From Rhynchospora pubera (taxonomy: Eukaryota; Streptophyta; Magnoliopsida; Poales; Cyperaceae): 64,000 nucleotides of DNA. The notes under the pieces were generated by a model. It saw only the letters and a program-made list of their open reading frames with translations. It did no database searches and was not told where the DNA came from. The translations under genes were made by a program, and so were the position numbers. Below, in pieces: positions 37,600-48,599 of this stretch (the first letter of the stretch is position 1; every line of letters begins with the position of its first letter). The DNA lies in the NCBI GenBank assembly GCA_028095005.1, contig CM051463.1, positions 80,643,002 to 80,707,001 of the forward strand. Reading direction: 5' to 3'.

Positions 37600-40328
37600 A
37601 AACAGACCAAGATGGTTTGCTGGTATCAACAGAAAAACTGCCGATGTAGGAACAGTATGGCATTATAATAACTCCAGATCAATAAAAACACCAGGTTTAG
37701 TTTTTTCAAATAGTTACTTGAAGTACTTATTTCTTACTGAATAATGTGGACTCTGCATATTGCCAGAGATAAATAGTTGTTTGCAAGAAATATAAGGTTT
37801 CATTTTTCTTTCGAATAGTTACTGGAAGTGCTTATTTCTTATATTCTTTGTAGCTGTATGCTTGATCTTCTTGAGGTCCTGTGATTGTTCTTCCTCAAAT
37901 TGTGTGGTTGCTTAGAAAAAGAAAACAGTTACACCAGCTTAATAGAACAATGATATATCTCGTATCAGTTGTAACAGTACTGGTCATGTTCAATGCCAGA
38001 ACCACAAATGTTGAGTGTATAAAAAGACGTATCAGTGAAGGTAAAGACAAGTACAAAACTTTGTTCAAAAAGGTTTGTTGGATTTTCAAAACGTCCTATT
38101 GAGCCAAAGGAAAGGTATAGATGTTATGTTTTGAGAAGTTTAACGCGTATCCCAAATCATTTGTCAACTGTTTTTTTTTTAATTATTTCATAGGTTTATG
38201 CATACTTGGGAATTGGGATGAGGCTCATAGCATCGAAGCGGTGGGACAGACTGCGCATAATACCATACTGGTCTTTTGTATTATCCAAGGCAAATGGTTT
38301 GAAAGTAAAAGATATGTGTTCCATTACATATTCATTCTTGCATTGAACTATTGCTCTAATGATCTGATTTATCTCTCTTTAATTTAAATTTTAGGTGTTT
38401 GATGGGTAAGATGGGGTTAGTTTTCTACCAAGGTAACACTCTAAACTTCAGGTTTGTTCAAAACATAAAGTCAGAAACATTTTTTGGAAATTATACTTTA
38501 TTTCTTTCGATCTTCTCAAGGAAAGAACTTGAATTGTTATCTGCCTCTGATCCTTCTTGTAGTCTTCATATACTAACATGGAAGATATACAAGGAAGGCT
38601 AGTGTAATGCTTGAAGAAAAGGAGATCTCTTTTTGGTACTTTACTTTTCAGGTTTGATTTAAAAAAAAAAAAATCTCTCAATCAGAATTCCCTATCTCAT
38701 GCTGAATTAAGATAATGAATTTTTTTTAAATTAATTGAAGTGCCATATCTTTGTTGATAGTATATACAATGACATGTACTACCATGAAAAAGCTTGAGCT
38801 ATTACTGTGTTTCTTAATTTTGACCATATATACTCTCGAAAGCATCCAGGATTGCATACTGAATTTTTTTGTGATTAATGTAAATTTACCCAACCAATAG
38901 ACCATCCAGACATGTCATATTTATTATCAAATTTGAATGTAAACCAGATTTTTATCGTTAAAAGATAGTTGACCATTTTGCTCTCATTTAGTGCTCCTTT
39001 ACATTTACACAATTATTATTGTATGTGATACTTTTTTTTTAATATGCAGATATGATTTTCATTTCGCCTCTCAGTATCAGTCAAAATTAAGTTGAACAAA
39101 TCTATTAGCTTACAAATTGATATGCCTCATAACTGTTTGTCTTTATGTTATTGGCTTTTTCTAATTTTCTTTTATCATGTTGGGTTTGTTGCAGTTTGAG
39201 ACAACAGGGATGGCTGGTGCAAGCCAGTTTTTGCTTGGTTCATGTGAATGGATAGCGTAAGTTTTTGCTTGGTTGGTTGCAGTTTTTACTATATTTCATT
39301 TTCTTTTTCAGAATATGTGATCTTCATATTTATCGAAGCATCCGGATAAATCATGTTATTTGGCTTTGAGTTATACTGCTATAACTAGTCATTATTTATC
39401 ACAATGAGATATTCAGTAAAGAGTTCGAACTGGTATTGGAATTATTAATTGAAGAATCATTTTCAATTATTCCTAATACAGTAAATAATTGTTGATTTTT
39501 TATCAAATTTCGATGCAGAATCAATAGAGAGCCTCAGAGTCCTGCCGTTACTATCAATGAAGCCCCTCTGAAATCCTTATTTGGTGAATATAATTTGTTT
39601 TTACTCTCTAATCTAAAATAAGGATAGAAACCTTTGGCATTTAAGATGAGGAAGTCAGAAACATTATAGAATTTACTTGGATATGCTGATGTGCTTCAAT
39701 TTCTATGTGAAGCGTTTAAGTTTTGTATACCTTTGAATCTTTTCTTTTTTTCCTTTTTTCTTTTGTTCAGGAAAAAGGTTAATGAATGATTCATATCAAG
39801 TGCATAGTGCTAAACATTGTTCCTCTTTAGTAATAATATGCGACTGTCATTCTTAAAATTGCATCTATACTTGGGATATTCTGATAGGTTGTAAAGCTAT
39901 TTGTATCACCAGTTCTGATGGTTTAAATGAAATGTAGTGATATTGACGCTACAGAGGTGCCCAGGAGAATGGATGGTGTACCAATCAGAGCTGACATTGT
40001 GTTGTTTATGGCAGGTATAAAGTTCTTTATTTCTTGATGCAATAATAATAATAATAACAATAATAATAATAATAGAACTGTTATTTGGATGAAAATTTGG
40101 CTTGAATGGGTTTTTTGTTACAATTCTCTCTTCGGTTTTGCCATTTCTAACCAAATTGATGGAGAATTGGCATCTTCTTAGCTTAAAACTCAATTCTGTA
40201 AAAGTCAGCTGAGGTCGTTTTATATTTTTGGTCAATTTGTTAAATACAATTTGGAAGCTAGGGTCTAGATTTTGTTTATTTTGGAATGAGATTCTACTTC
40301 CTCCATCCCTACTCCCAGAATTCTATAT
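37600..40328 (+). other. Single-copy part of the mosaic with candidate exon remnants
   Basis: Four stretches look like plant internal exons with AG and GT at their ends: 38194-38296 (IGMRLIASKRWDRLR), 39195-39256 (FETTGMAGASQFLL), 39519-39583 and 39938-40014. The first three of the segments at 39.2-40.0 kb join into one open frame by ordinary splice phases. I know no family that matches. A (AAT)n microsatellite lies at 40041-40075. This could be the remnant of a host gene around which the blocks duplicated. Confidence 0.3.
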
Positions 40329-41653
40329 ACAATTAGTTCAAACTTCCAAGCGAGATTGGAAATGCTAATGTTATCTGCTTCTAATTTCATCCTTCTTTGT
40401 GTTTTTCAATTCAATATATAATTTCTTGTAATTTTAATGTTGGTCCTGTGTAGAGAGGAAAGGAGGAAAAAATTGAGATGGAAGCTTCCAAGCTTCAAGT
40501 CCTATGGAATCCCTGCTGGCCCAAAAACTAGTTCCCTTTCTATCTCCCTTTTTCTCTCTCAAAATTTAGCACACATGCCCACACAAACACACACACACAT
40601 TATAAAGTTACCCAACATTAATGGTGTTGTTTCTAAGATTTTCTTGCTGTAACCTCTGAATAAGGATGAATTGTTCCTGTTGCTATCTCATTACCCTCTT
40701 GACTCGTCCATTTGCACCGTAAATCATTAATTATATTTATTAGTATTTAATTTGTTTGGTGCTTGATATTTAATTATTGTCATATTTGATTACAGTTCAT
40801 TTTTGGGCCCCTGCATTAAAATGGGATTTACTCAATTTAATGCTTAATGAAGAAGGATACAGCTGAACAGGAAAAAATGAAGGTCAAACTGTCAGTTGTT
40901 TCTTAAAACATGTATAAAATTAGGTTTAATTGTTGCAGTCATACATTGTATATTTTTGCTTAAAAATCCACTTGCACTACCTTGGTTTTGAGTGCACTTT
41001 TGTTAATTATAAAGAAATCTTTAGTTATGCTGGAGTGCAAATACTTATATTATTTCTTCTTTGTTCTATAGGGCCAGATTCGGAGAAGCAACAACAAGGA
41101 ATGAAATTATACAAGATAAAGGTTCTGTATGAAATTGAATTCTCTGAGGGAGTTCAAATTTAAGAAATAGAAAAAACAATAGTACATTTGCAATTAAGTG
41201 GTTCTTGACAAATTTAAGCTATAAGAAAAACAATAGTTCAAATGAAGTGGTTCATTTGCATTTATGTTAAACTTAGATAAACTTCAGCTAATTTAATTGT
41301 CCTGTACTCTGTACTCTGGTCATTATAGTTACTTCATTCATTCATTTTTATTTTTTTACAAGGGGTTAGTTTGTCTTGGAACAAACTGGAAAAGATAAGC
41401 TGAGAAAGGAGAACCACTTAAACTACCAATCCATTCTCCCTCGTCGCTGGTGACATTGGCTGGCATCAGTTCAAGTTCAAACACTTACCCTTTGAAGCTC
41501 TGATCAAGACTCGGTTAACAATCACGGTCTGTTTATAAGATTTTGATTGATTTTACACATGCATATTTCATTTCAGATTAGTTCTCAAAACTAATGAGTG
41601 TACTATACAAGATATACCAATTTAGCGCTGATATTATGTGTATTTAAAGTACC

Positions 41654-42245
41654 TCCAGGACATGAGAGTTTTTTTAGCACAAATTTATGTGTATTTAAAG
41701 TACCCATTTGGGGAGGGGTGTTGTTTGAGCAAATTTGACCTGCTTCTTGGGTGATACTGCTCCTCTACCCTAAAAGCTCATATCGATCCCGAATTTAAAT
41801 CGCAACTCATTCAAACGAAAAGGCATATTAAATTTAACTCAGCAGTTTAGCAAAGTTTGCTTTCGAACCAGGCTTAGTGGTGTGTCTGTCTGATGGTCTA
41901 ATCTGTTTTTTAACTCAGCAGTTTAGCAGAGTTTAGCAAAGTTTGCTTTCGAACCAGGCTTAGTGGTGTGTCTGTTTGACAGTCTAAATCAGCTTGTGAC
42001 AAAAAAAATAAATAAACCAAGAAAAAATAAAATAAAATTCTACTAATAAAGAATATTTATTATTTATATACACATCTCTATTTTGTTTTTGCACCTTTAA
42101 CATAAGGGCATTTGTTCCATGGTAGATTCAGGAGTCCTTGATCATTTGAGCAGCAATCGGTGGTGCCATGTGTCAAGCTTTGTGAAGCTTGGCATTTGAA
42201 TGGTACTTCAGTCCTTAATAGAGTCTATGGGGACTGAAAGAAGAA
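41654..42245 (+). repeat. Spacer with a tandem duplication of about 95 bp
   Basis: aactcagcagtttagca... with tttcgaaccaggcttagtgg is present twice at about 41837-41990. The rest, up to the start of the segmental duplication, shows nothing else. Confidence 0.75.
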
Positions 42246-42501
42246 ATGATCAGATAGCCTGTTTTGAAATATCGGCGACAAAAGCATGTTATTCTTCGTT
42301 CGAGTTCTTTCATCAAAAAAAAAAGAAGTCCGGATTCAGGTCGGCGATCACACGGCTCAGGTTTAATCAAGGCGATACATCCAATTTTACCCCCTTTCCG
42401 TTTCCTAAACCCTTTCAAACTCTCTCTCTCTCTCCCACCCCAATACTCTACTCTCTACTGTTTTTTGTCTTTACCCCACTTTGCTTTCTCTTTCGCAAGT
42501 C

Positions 42502-44494
42502 ATGGCGGGTAACATCACCGGCGGAGAGGAACTGGAGCAGAAGCTCGCTGGTCTCGTCCTGGTATTCTTCTATAATTTTCTTGTTCGTTTATTGCGATCG
42601 GTAACCTATGCTTTGAATAATTGAGAAACCCTCGAGACCATTCTGAATTTCAGGAAGAGAGGGAGAGAGGGAGGTTAAATAAAGGCTATTGTCCAGTATG
42701 AAAGAAGAACTGGGGACCGAATCGTAGAGAAATTATCTTTGTACCCATATTTGATGCATTGCAAATTTTTAACTCTGATTAAGGTACATCTGGAGGGGGG
42801 CAAACTGACAAAATGAAATTCATTCTTTTACTGTTTTATTGCATGAAGTCTAGACTAGAAATTCAACGACCTTATTGGTTAATTTACTACTGTTTGTTGA
42901 AATTCCAATTATTTTTTATGGGAATGATCATACTACTAATTTTATGCAGGATAAGAAAGATGCTGATGCCAACCTGAACCCTAACTCCACCCCTGACAGC
43001 CAGCAGAAATGGGAAAGGGATACTGACGAGTGGCCCACGTGCCCCACTCCTTTCCCAGACCTCAAACCACCTGCCACATGGGCAGCCACACTGGCAATGG
43101 TTCCGCCGCCACCCCCCGTCTCTCCTCAGTATGAAACTCTTGCCAATGCCGCCAACATGCAGTGTCACGCCATCAAGGCCACAAAGAAATTCTTCTCAAC
43201 CATTAAAGAAGAGTTTGGATCTCTCTCTGATGATGAACTTGTATCTGAACCAGTGTATGAGTTTGAGTCCTCTGATTCAGAGTCCGAAGCTAAGCCTGAC
43301 ATGGATGAGTTTTTTGATGGCCTCTTCCAGAAGGATCATAAACTGAGGGAGTATTACAAAACCAACTCTGACAAGGGGGATTTTTACTGCTTTATCTGTC
43401 AAGTGAGGGAGGATTTTAAGGGGAAGGGGATGCGGTACAAGAGTGGGCTTGCACTGGTTCAGCATGCCAACACTGTATCAAAGGTGGGTTCAAGCGGGGC
43501 CCACCGGGCTCTTGCAAGGGCGGTTAGTCGGGTTCTTGGGTGGGATTCAGTAAAGATACCCGGTTCAGGTGTCCAGTGACCCCTTCTAAGGTTGCAGTAT
43601 CAACTGGTGATTCTGGAACTGAGGTACTCCTGTAGTACTTTCTAGTTTCTAGTCATTTAATATTTTTCTAGGCCTACTTCTGTACTTTCTGGCAACAACT
43701 CTTTGGTTTAGCTTGGGTTCATTGATAATAAAAGAAGCATGTCAACAATTTTCTCGTTCTGGTCATTTAATGTTCATTTTTTTTATGTTTGTCAATTGTG
43801 GTATACCAAACGTTAAGAAGCTTTGTGTTAATCTGCAAAACTGCTCATTTAATATACAATGTGAAGGCTCAGTTTGGAGGATGATGGTCTACACAAAGAG
43901 AATTCTGAATAAGCCAAATAAAGATCCTAAACCTAGAATACTGATATAATGGTCAGCTTGTTGATAAAATTTTGCCTTTACTCCCAAAAATCATCTTCAT
44001 TTCCTACTTGTCCCTTACACAAACTTGATGCTGTCATTATGAGAACAATGTAAGCAAGGACTTGGAAGTTGGAAGTGTGGCATTGCTAGGAAACATGAGC
44101 TAGTTTTCCCTCATTACAAGTCACCAGTAACAACTGTGGGTTTGCTATGGAAAGTTGTAGAGAGAATTTTGCTTCTAATGAAGAGGAACATATTGGTTCC
44201 AAATGAGGAATCTATCAATCTTGTGAAATTATCTGGTTCTCATTTGAATGTAATATTTGGTGTACAAGCCTGGGAAATTTGTTCTCTTTCTTCAACTGTT
44301 TAAAGTTTGAACTTGTTTTTGCTTTTCTTAGGTCCACCATCTTTTCTCCATAATTCATTCTGGAAAACTATAAGCTGCCTGCACATTACAAGATTAATTT
44401 GTTATTGGTGGAAACCGTATGTCTCATATTTAAATAAATTGGATGTTGTTTTTAATTGCAGGAGAAGAAAGAAGGTGCCAGCAATGCTGCTTAG
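42502..44494 (+). pseudogene. zf-XS-like gene, copy 2, truncated
   Basis: Exon 1 is 42502-42561 (MAGNITGGEELEQK), spliced in frame to exon 2 from 42950. The polyproline, acidic tract and C-x2-C...H...H finger are all intact and nearly the same as in copy 1, and there are six extra codons near the start (NLNPNS). After VKIPGSGVQ the frame stops at TGA (43577), because this copy has two more bases and substitutions relative to copy 1. The former end of exon 2 and the last exon (near 44462, EKKEGASNAA) are no longer reached. A protein of about 229 residues with a complete finger could still be made, so it may be a shortened gene rather than dead. Confidence 0.7.
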
Positions 44495-45188
44495 CGCTGA
44501 TCTTTTTCAACTATATAGGTTTCATTCTAGGATCATTGCCCCTTTATTTTACTTTCTTTTCTTTTCAGTTTTCACACTTAAACACCTTTTCTTTTCAGTT
44601 TTCACTCTTAAACACCTTTTCTGTTGCTATTTATTTAATGGTGTTCGACTCCATCTGATTATTTTTCCTTATAATTGGCAGGCCCTGTTTGATATCACTT
44701 CATACTAAAAGATATATTCAGCATTAACCAACAAGAGATGTTTACCTAGCGTAACTACAGAGCATGATTTGCTAGCTTTTTACTCTGACATGCAAAACTT
44801 TGGGTCTGTTTATATTTTAGGTTTTAATTTTTAAGATTCTTTGACTGCTTGCAATTTCCGATTGAGGATTAAATATGTTAAATTGCCTTATTAAGGTAGA
44901 GGTTTTTTCAGGTCAACTAGCATTTTCCCTCTAAAAGTCGAAGAATTGAGCTTTTGAGCTTGAACTGCTGATTTGCCCAGGAGCAACACCGCATGTGAAA
45001 GAGGGAACAAATCTTAAATGGCTACCTAAGATTTGAGCTTTTGTTAGTTGGCATCTCCTAAAGTTCTTTAACAGTACTGCATAAAATTTAAAAGGTGGAT
45101 GGATGCTTAATTAGACTGAAAAAAAAAAGAAATAGCTGGGGTAAACATGTTGTTCTCTTGTAATAAACAAAAGTCATACGATACTGAC

Positions 45189-45504
45189 TAGGCCTGTCAA
45201 CGGCATAAAAAAACACGTTATTCCGTTTCGTTTATACGAAACGGAACGAATAACGGCACTAATTTCATTTCGTCTCAATAAACGAAACGGCAAACGGAAC
45301 GAGAATAGTGACGTTTCGAACCGTTTCATCTCATTTCAAACCGTTTCATGTGTAATTTTTTAAGTGGAACAAATAACGGAACGGAATTATGTGCCGTTTC
45401 GTAAACGAAACGGGTTAACGGAATGAATGTTGAAACTGTTTTCTTAACGGAACGGCAAACGGTATGGGTGGTAACGTGGTATTTTGAAACGTTTGACAGG
45501 TCTG
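45189..45504. mobile_element. hAT-like MITE with 8-bp target duplication
   Basis: TAGGCCTGTCAACGG at the left and CGTTTGACAGGTCTG at the right are inverted copies. ATACTGAC flanks it at 45181-45188 and 45505-45512. The matching place in the other duplication copy (near 21654) has the site once, with no element. The inside is rich in aaacgaaacgg. Eight-base duplications are characteristic of hAT. Confidence 0.9.
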
Positions 45505-45581
45505 ATACTGACACAGGAGCTACAGTAAAATAGAGAAGGGACCATAAGATATCCGCGTATATAAATATATATATATATATA

Positions 45582-45987
45582 TAGAGTTTAGCTACGGTGA
45601 GTCGCGACTCACGGACCCTCCGGTGAGTCGCGACCAAAACTCCTAGATCTAGATCAAAATGACCGATCCAAACCGTCCAATATGATCTCCCTATTGAAAT
45701 CTCCGTGCAAACCAAATTTTTTATTTTTCCGAAATTTTTAAGTATTTTTTTCGGATTTTTAAAAACTGATGTTTTTGAATGGTTCAGAACCAATTAGATT
45801 AACGATTTTCTAAAATTTCAAAAAAATACTTAAAAATTTCGAAAAAATAAAAAATTCGGTCTACATGGAGATTTCAATAGGGAGATCATATTGGACGGTT
45901 TGGATCGGTCAATTTGATCTAGATCTAGGAGTTTTGGTCGCGACTCACCGGAGGGTCCGTAAGTCGCGACTCACCGTAGCTAAACTC

Positions 45988-45989
<2 letters not shown>
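45582..45989. mobile_element. Long-arm fold-back element, family F2
   Basis: TAGAGTTTAGCTACGGTGAG at the left pairs with CTCACCGTAGCTAAACTCTA at the right, and the arms continue through about 180 bp each (tcctagatctagatca and so on). It lies in a (TA)n run that is short and uninterrupted in duplication copy 1 (near 21715). A decayed relative of the end, gtgagttgcaactcacc, is seen at about 60190-60210. Confidence 0.9.
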
Positions 45990-46046
<57 letters not shown>

Positions 46047-46439
46047 TTGGCTAAAGTATATCTTTATGAAAATTTGCAGATTGTTTCACACAAGGACAAG
46101 AGACCACAAATTGAGTGCTTTTCTTTTTAGGCCAGTAGTCTAATAATTAATGTCGTTAGTTCAGTTTTCAGTCTCACTGTAATTGAAACAAGATAGAGAA
46201 AAAACATTTTAATTCAACAATCTCTTTCTTCCATTTATCTCTCTACATATGGCAGTCTTAGTTTTAATTTTAACAATTATAAATGTGCATCTCAGTTGTC
46301 AAGAAACATGAACAAAACGGTAATGTTCTAAGCCCTACAAATTTGGCACCTTCTCTTCTCATAGGCTCCGTTTGGATGGCTTCTTCCCGGAATAAGAAAT
46401 AAGGAATAATCACTTTTTACCAATAAATTTATTTCTAAC

Positions 46440-46621
46440 AGAAGAAAGAAAGAGATGATTTGGAATTAGGGATTATAACCTCAGTTGTCAGAGGTTCCCT
46501 TTTTATATTAATAAAAAAATTGTTCTTTTACAATATAGTCCCTACACTTCTATATATCTCAAAATATCATAAACAACATAATACTATAGATAAACATAAT
46601 ACTATAAATAACTCAACAACA
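46440..46621 (-). repeat. 3' LTR of the Copia element
   Basis: 182 bp. Begins TGTTGTTGAGTTATTTATAG on the minus strand. Right next to it is the purine tract. Confidence 0.9.
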
Positions 46622-46631
46622 CTCCCCCTCA
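46622..46631 (-). promoter_or_regulatory. Polypurine tract
   Basis: TTGAGGGGGAG on the minus strand directly abuts the 3' LTR, in the place where plus-strand DNA synthesis is primed in this family. Confidence 0.8.
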
Positions 46632-47525
46632 AGATGGGCGAAAAATATCTGCTAAGCCCATCTTGTCACATAATCTTGATACGTCCTCTGAGCTAAGTCC
46701 CTTGGTAAGACAATCTGCTACTTGATCTCTTGTTGGCACATGACCTAGCTTGAGTAATCCACTATCCAGCTTTTCTTTGATAAAGAACCTATCAATTTCA
46801 ATATGTTTGGTCCTGTCATGTTGTACTGGGTTGTTGGCAATGCTGATTGCTGATTTGTTGTCACACCATAATTTCATCTGGTCTCCCTGACCCATCTTTA
46901 GCTCTCTCAGAAGCTCTCTCAGCCACAACAACTCAGCAACCCCTGAAGCCATGGCCCTATACTCTGCCTCTGCTGTCAATCTTGCTACTACTGGCTGCTT
47001 CTTGCTCCTCCAAGAAACCAAGTTGCCCCCTACAAACACACAATATCCTGATGTGGATCTTCTATCATCGACACAGCTAGCCCAGTCAGAGTCACAATAG
47101 CCCTCAATGCTTATATGATCATTCCTTCTAAAGATTAGCCCTTTTCCTGGTGCACTTTTGAGATACCTCAGAATCCGATACACTGCATCCATATGACCTT
47201 TTCTTGGATCATGCATGTAACGACTTACTACGCTTACAGCGAAGGAGATGTCGGGACGAGTGTGATTCAGGTAGATCAATCGACCCACCAATCTCTGGTA
47301 CCTCTCACGATCAACTGACTCCCCTGCCTCTGCACTTAGCTTGAACTTTGAATCAATTGGAGTAACTGCAGGCTTGCAACCCAACATGCCAGTCTCCTTG
47401 AGAAGATCAAGTACATATTTTCGCTGAGAAAGAACAATTCCCTCTGCTCCACGAGCCACCTCAATTCCAAGGAAGTAGCGCAGCAAACCAAGATCTTTCA
47501 CCTCAAATTCTCTGCCCAATTGCAC
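46629..47525 (-). CDS. Copia pol remnant: end of reverse transcriptase plus RNase H
   Basis: 298 residues. The start (KDLGLLRYFLGIEV) is the C-terminal part of Copia reverse transcriptase. RNase H follows with recognisable Copia blocks: GYCDSDWA, STSGYC, TAEAEYRA, WCDNKSAI and TKHIEIDRFF, then VADCLTKGL near the end. The acidic residues expected of an RNase H active site are present. The ATG used here falls beside the deletion junction, so it is not the family's natural start. The frame is intact, in keeping with a recent insertion. It overlaps the gag fragment by 28 bp in another frame. Confidence 0.92.
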   Translation of the reverse strand: MQLGREFEVKDLGLLRYFLGIEVARGAEGIVLSQRKYVLDLLKETGMLGCKPAVTPIDSKFKLSAEAGESVDRERYQRLVGRLIYLNHTRPDISFAVSVVSRYMHDPRKGHMDAVYRILRYLKSAPGKGLIFRRNDHISIEGYCDSDWASCVDDRRSTSGYCVFVGGNLVSWRSKKQPVVARLTAEAEYRAMASGVAELLWLRELLRELKMGQGDQMKLWCDNKSAISIANNPVQHDRTKHIEIDRFFIKEKLDSGLLKLGHVPTRDQVADCLTKGLSSEDVSRLCDKMGLADIFRPS

Positions 47526-47989
47526 CTTTGGATTGACCTATCTCCCTGCACTACTGCTTCTATCTCTCGTTCGATCTGAAACACTCGCATGTTGTTCTCA
47601 GTTCCTGCATAGATCTTCTTCAACTTCGCCCACATATCCTTCACATTCTGAATACCATCCACCGTCACAGCAATCGAAGGAACCATCGAATTGAGAAGCC
47701 ATGTATACAGCAACATGTGTGTGGTCTTCCATGCATCCCAAGCATCAGTGTTCTTTTCTGGTTCTGTTTTTTCTCCTGTAAGGAAACCTTCTAGATTCCT
47801 CCCTGCCAGAGCACCCTGAATCCTACGTGACCAACTCAGATATGTGGCTGGTCCATCAAGTTTCAACTCCACCGGTGGAAGATCTAGCTTTACTGACGGT
47901 TGATGTTTCTCGGCTCCGTGCGACACCTTCACGAGCTCGAGCAATGTCTTCACATCATCTGCATCCAACTTGGCAAGAAGTTTATCCAT
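47498..47989 (-). CDS. Copia gag N-terminal fragment
   Basis: 163 residues beginning MDKLLAKLDADDVKTLLELV. The middle (YLSWSRRIQGAL, then WLLNSMVPSIAV and MWAKLKKIYAG) is the capsid-like gag domain of plant Copia elements. It lacks the zinc knuckle. After SIQRCNW the frame runs into sequence belonging to pol in another frame and stops, which marks the internal deletion at about 47520. Its start codon stands about 410 bp after the primer-binding site. Confidence 0.88.
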   Translation of the reverse strand: MDKLLAKLDADDVKTLLELVKVSHGAEKHQPSVKLDLPPVELKLDGPATYLSWSRRIQGALAGRNLEGFLTGEKTEPEKNTDAWDAWKTTHMLLYTWLLNSMVPSIAVTVDGIQNVKDMWAKLKKIYAGTENNMRVFQIEREIEAVVQGDRSIQRCNWAENLR

Positions 47990-48402
47990 CTTCTAAACCG
48001 TGCTTGATCTCCCAGTACCAGCCACACGTTTTCTTCTCTACCACAAACCGTGCGTGCTCACACAATCACGGCTTTAACATCCAGCAGAACAATGTTCAGA
48101 AAAGAAAGAAAAGGAGAGAATACACCTGCCAGAGAAGACATGAAGTGAAGGAAAAAATCCAGACGGGTCAGACGGGTCAAGAAGGATGCCTGTCTGTCGT
48201 CGTCGCTGGTGGCTGGTGCATGCGCGGTCCACAGAGGAGAACTTCGCGTGGTGCACACGCGGTCCACAGAGGAAACACGAAGAGGTTGGCTGGTGCACCG
48301 CGTGTAGACCAGAGGGCTGTGCGAAGTCCCGTTCGTGTGTTCGCGTGTACGAACGCGGAAGAGAAAGGAAAAAAACGGAAGCAAGGCAGTCAGGCGCCGC
48401 CT

Positions 48403-48417
48403 GGCTCTCTGATACCA
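48403..48417 (-). promoter_or_regulatory. Primer-binding site (initiator tRNA-Met)
   Basis: TGGTATCAGAG directly follows the 5' LTR on the minus strand. It matches the 3' end complement of initiator methionine tRNA, the usual primer for plant Copia. Confidence 0.88.
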
Positions 48418-48599
48418 AGAAGAAAGAAAGAGATGATTTGGAATTAGGGATTATAACCTCAGTTGTCAGAGGTTCCCTTTTTATATTAATCAAAAAATTG
48501 TTCTTTTACAATATAGTCCCTACACTTCTATATATCTCAAAATATCATAAACAACATAATACTATAGATAAACATAATACTATAAATAACTCAACAACA
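48418..48599 (-). repeat. 5' LTR of the Copia element
   Basis: 182 bp, one mismatch to the other LTR (ttaatcaaaa here, ttaataaaaa there), suggesting a young insertion. Confidence 0.9.

Larger units (their letters stand above)
26611..41653 (+). repeat. Mosaic of duplicated blocks, no recognisable gene
   Basis: About 15 kb are built from a few modules in direct orientation. One module (gcattacctgtacaattag... through gtaaatcattaattat) occurs at 26611, 28897, 34846 and 40329. The exon-like module occurs seven times. A module with gatcaaacggctaaaccacc occurs five times (about 28405, 31511, 34346, 36311 and 37201). Splice-like junctions accompany many copies, yet reading frames differ among copies. 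No transposase, reverse transcriptase or terminal repeats were seen. It may be a decayed multi-exon gene or non-coding RNA locus expanded by unequal exchange. Confidence 0.8.
42246..46318. repeat. Segmental duplication, copy 2
   Basis: Direct copy of 18374-22024, about 24 kb away. It is longer because of a hAT-like MITE (45189-45504) and a fold-back element (45582-45989) inserted after the duplication. It lacks the alternative first exon region of copy 1. A 30-bp tandem repeat (ttttcttttcagttttcac) at about 44568-44627 is also private to it. Confidence 0.9.
46440..48599 (-). mobile_element. Internally deleted Copia LTR retrotransposon
   Basis: A 2160-bp element with 182-bp LTRs at 46440-46621 and 48418-48599, which I read as differing by one base. 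It is flanked by CTAAC (46435-46439 and 48600-48604). LTR ends are TG...CT, not the usual TG...CA. The order on the minus strand is LTR, primer-binding site, leader, gag fragment, RT-end/RNase H, purine tract, LTR. Protease, integrase and most of the reverse transcriptase are missing, so it could move only with help from an intact relative. Confidence 0.93.

Noticed and set aside
45326..46143. Frames across the fold-back and MITE in duplication copy 2
   Set aside because: Palindromic arms give mirror frames on both strands; no coding motif.
48058..48493. Long frames on both strands in the Copia leader
   Set aside because: They lie between primer-binding site and gag, a non-coding leader in this family, and run into the LTR.
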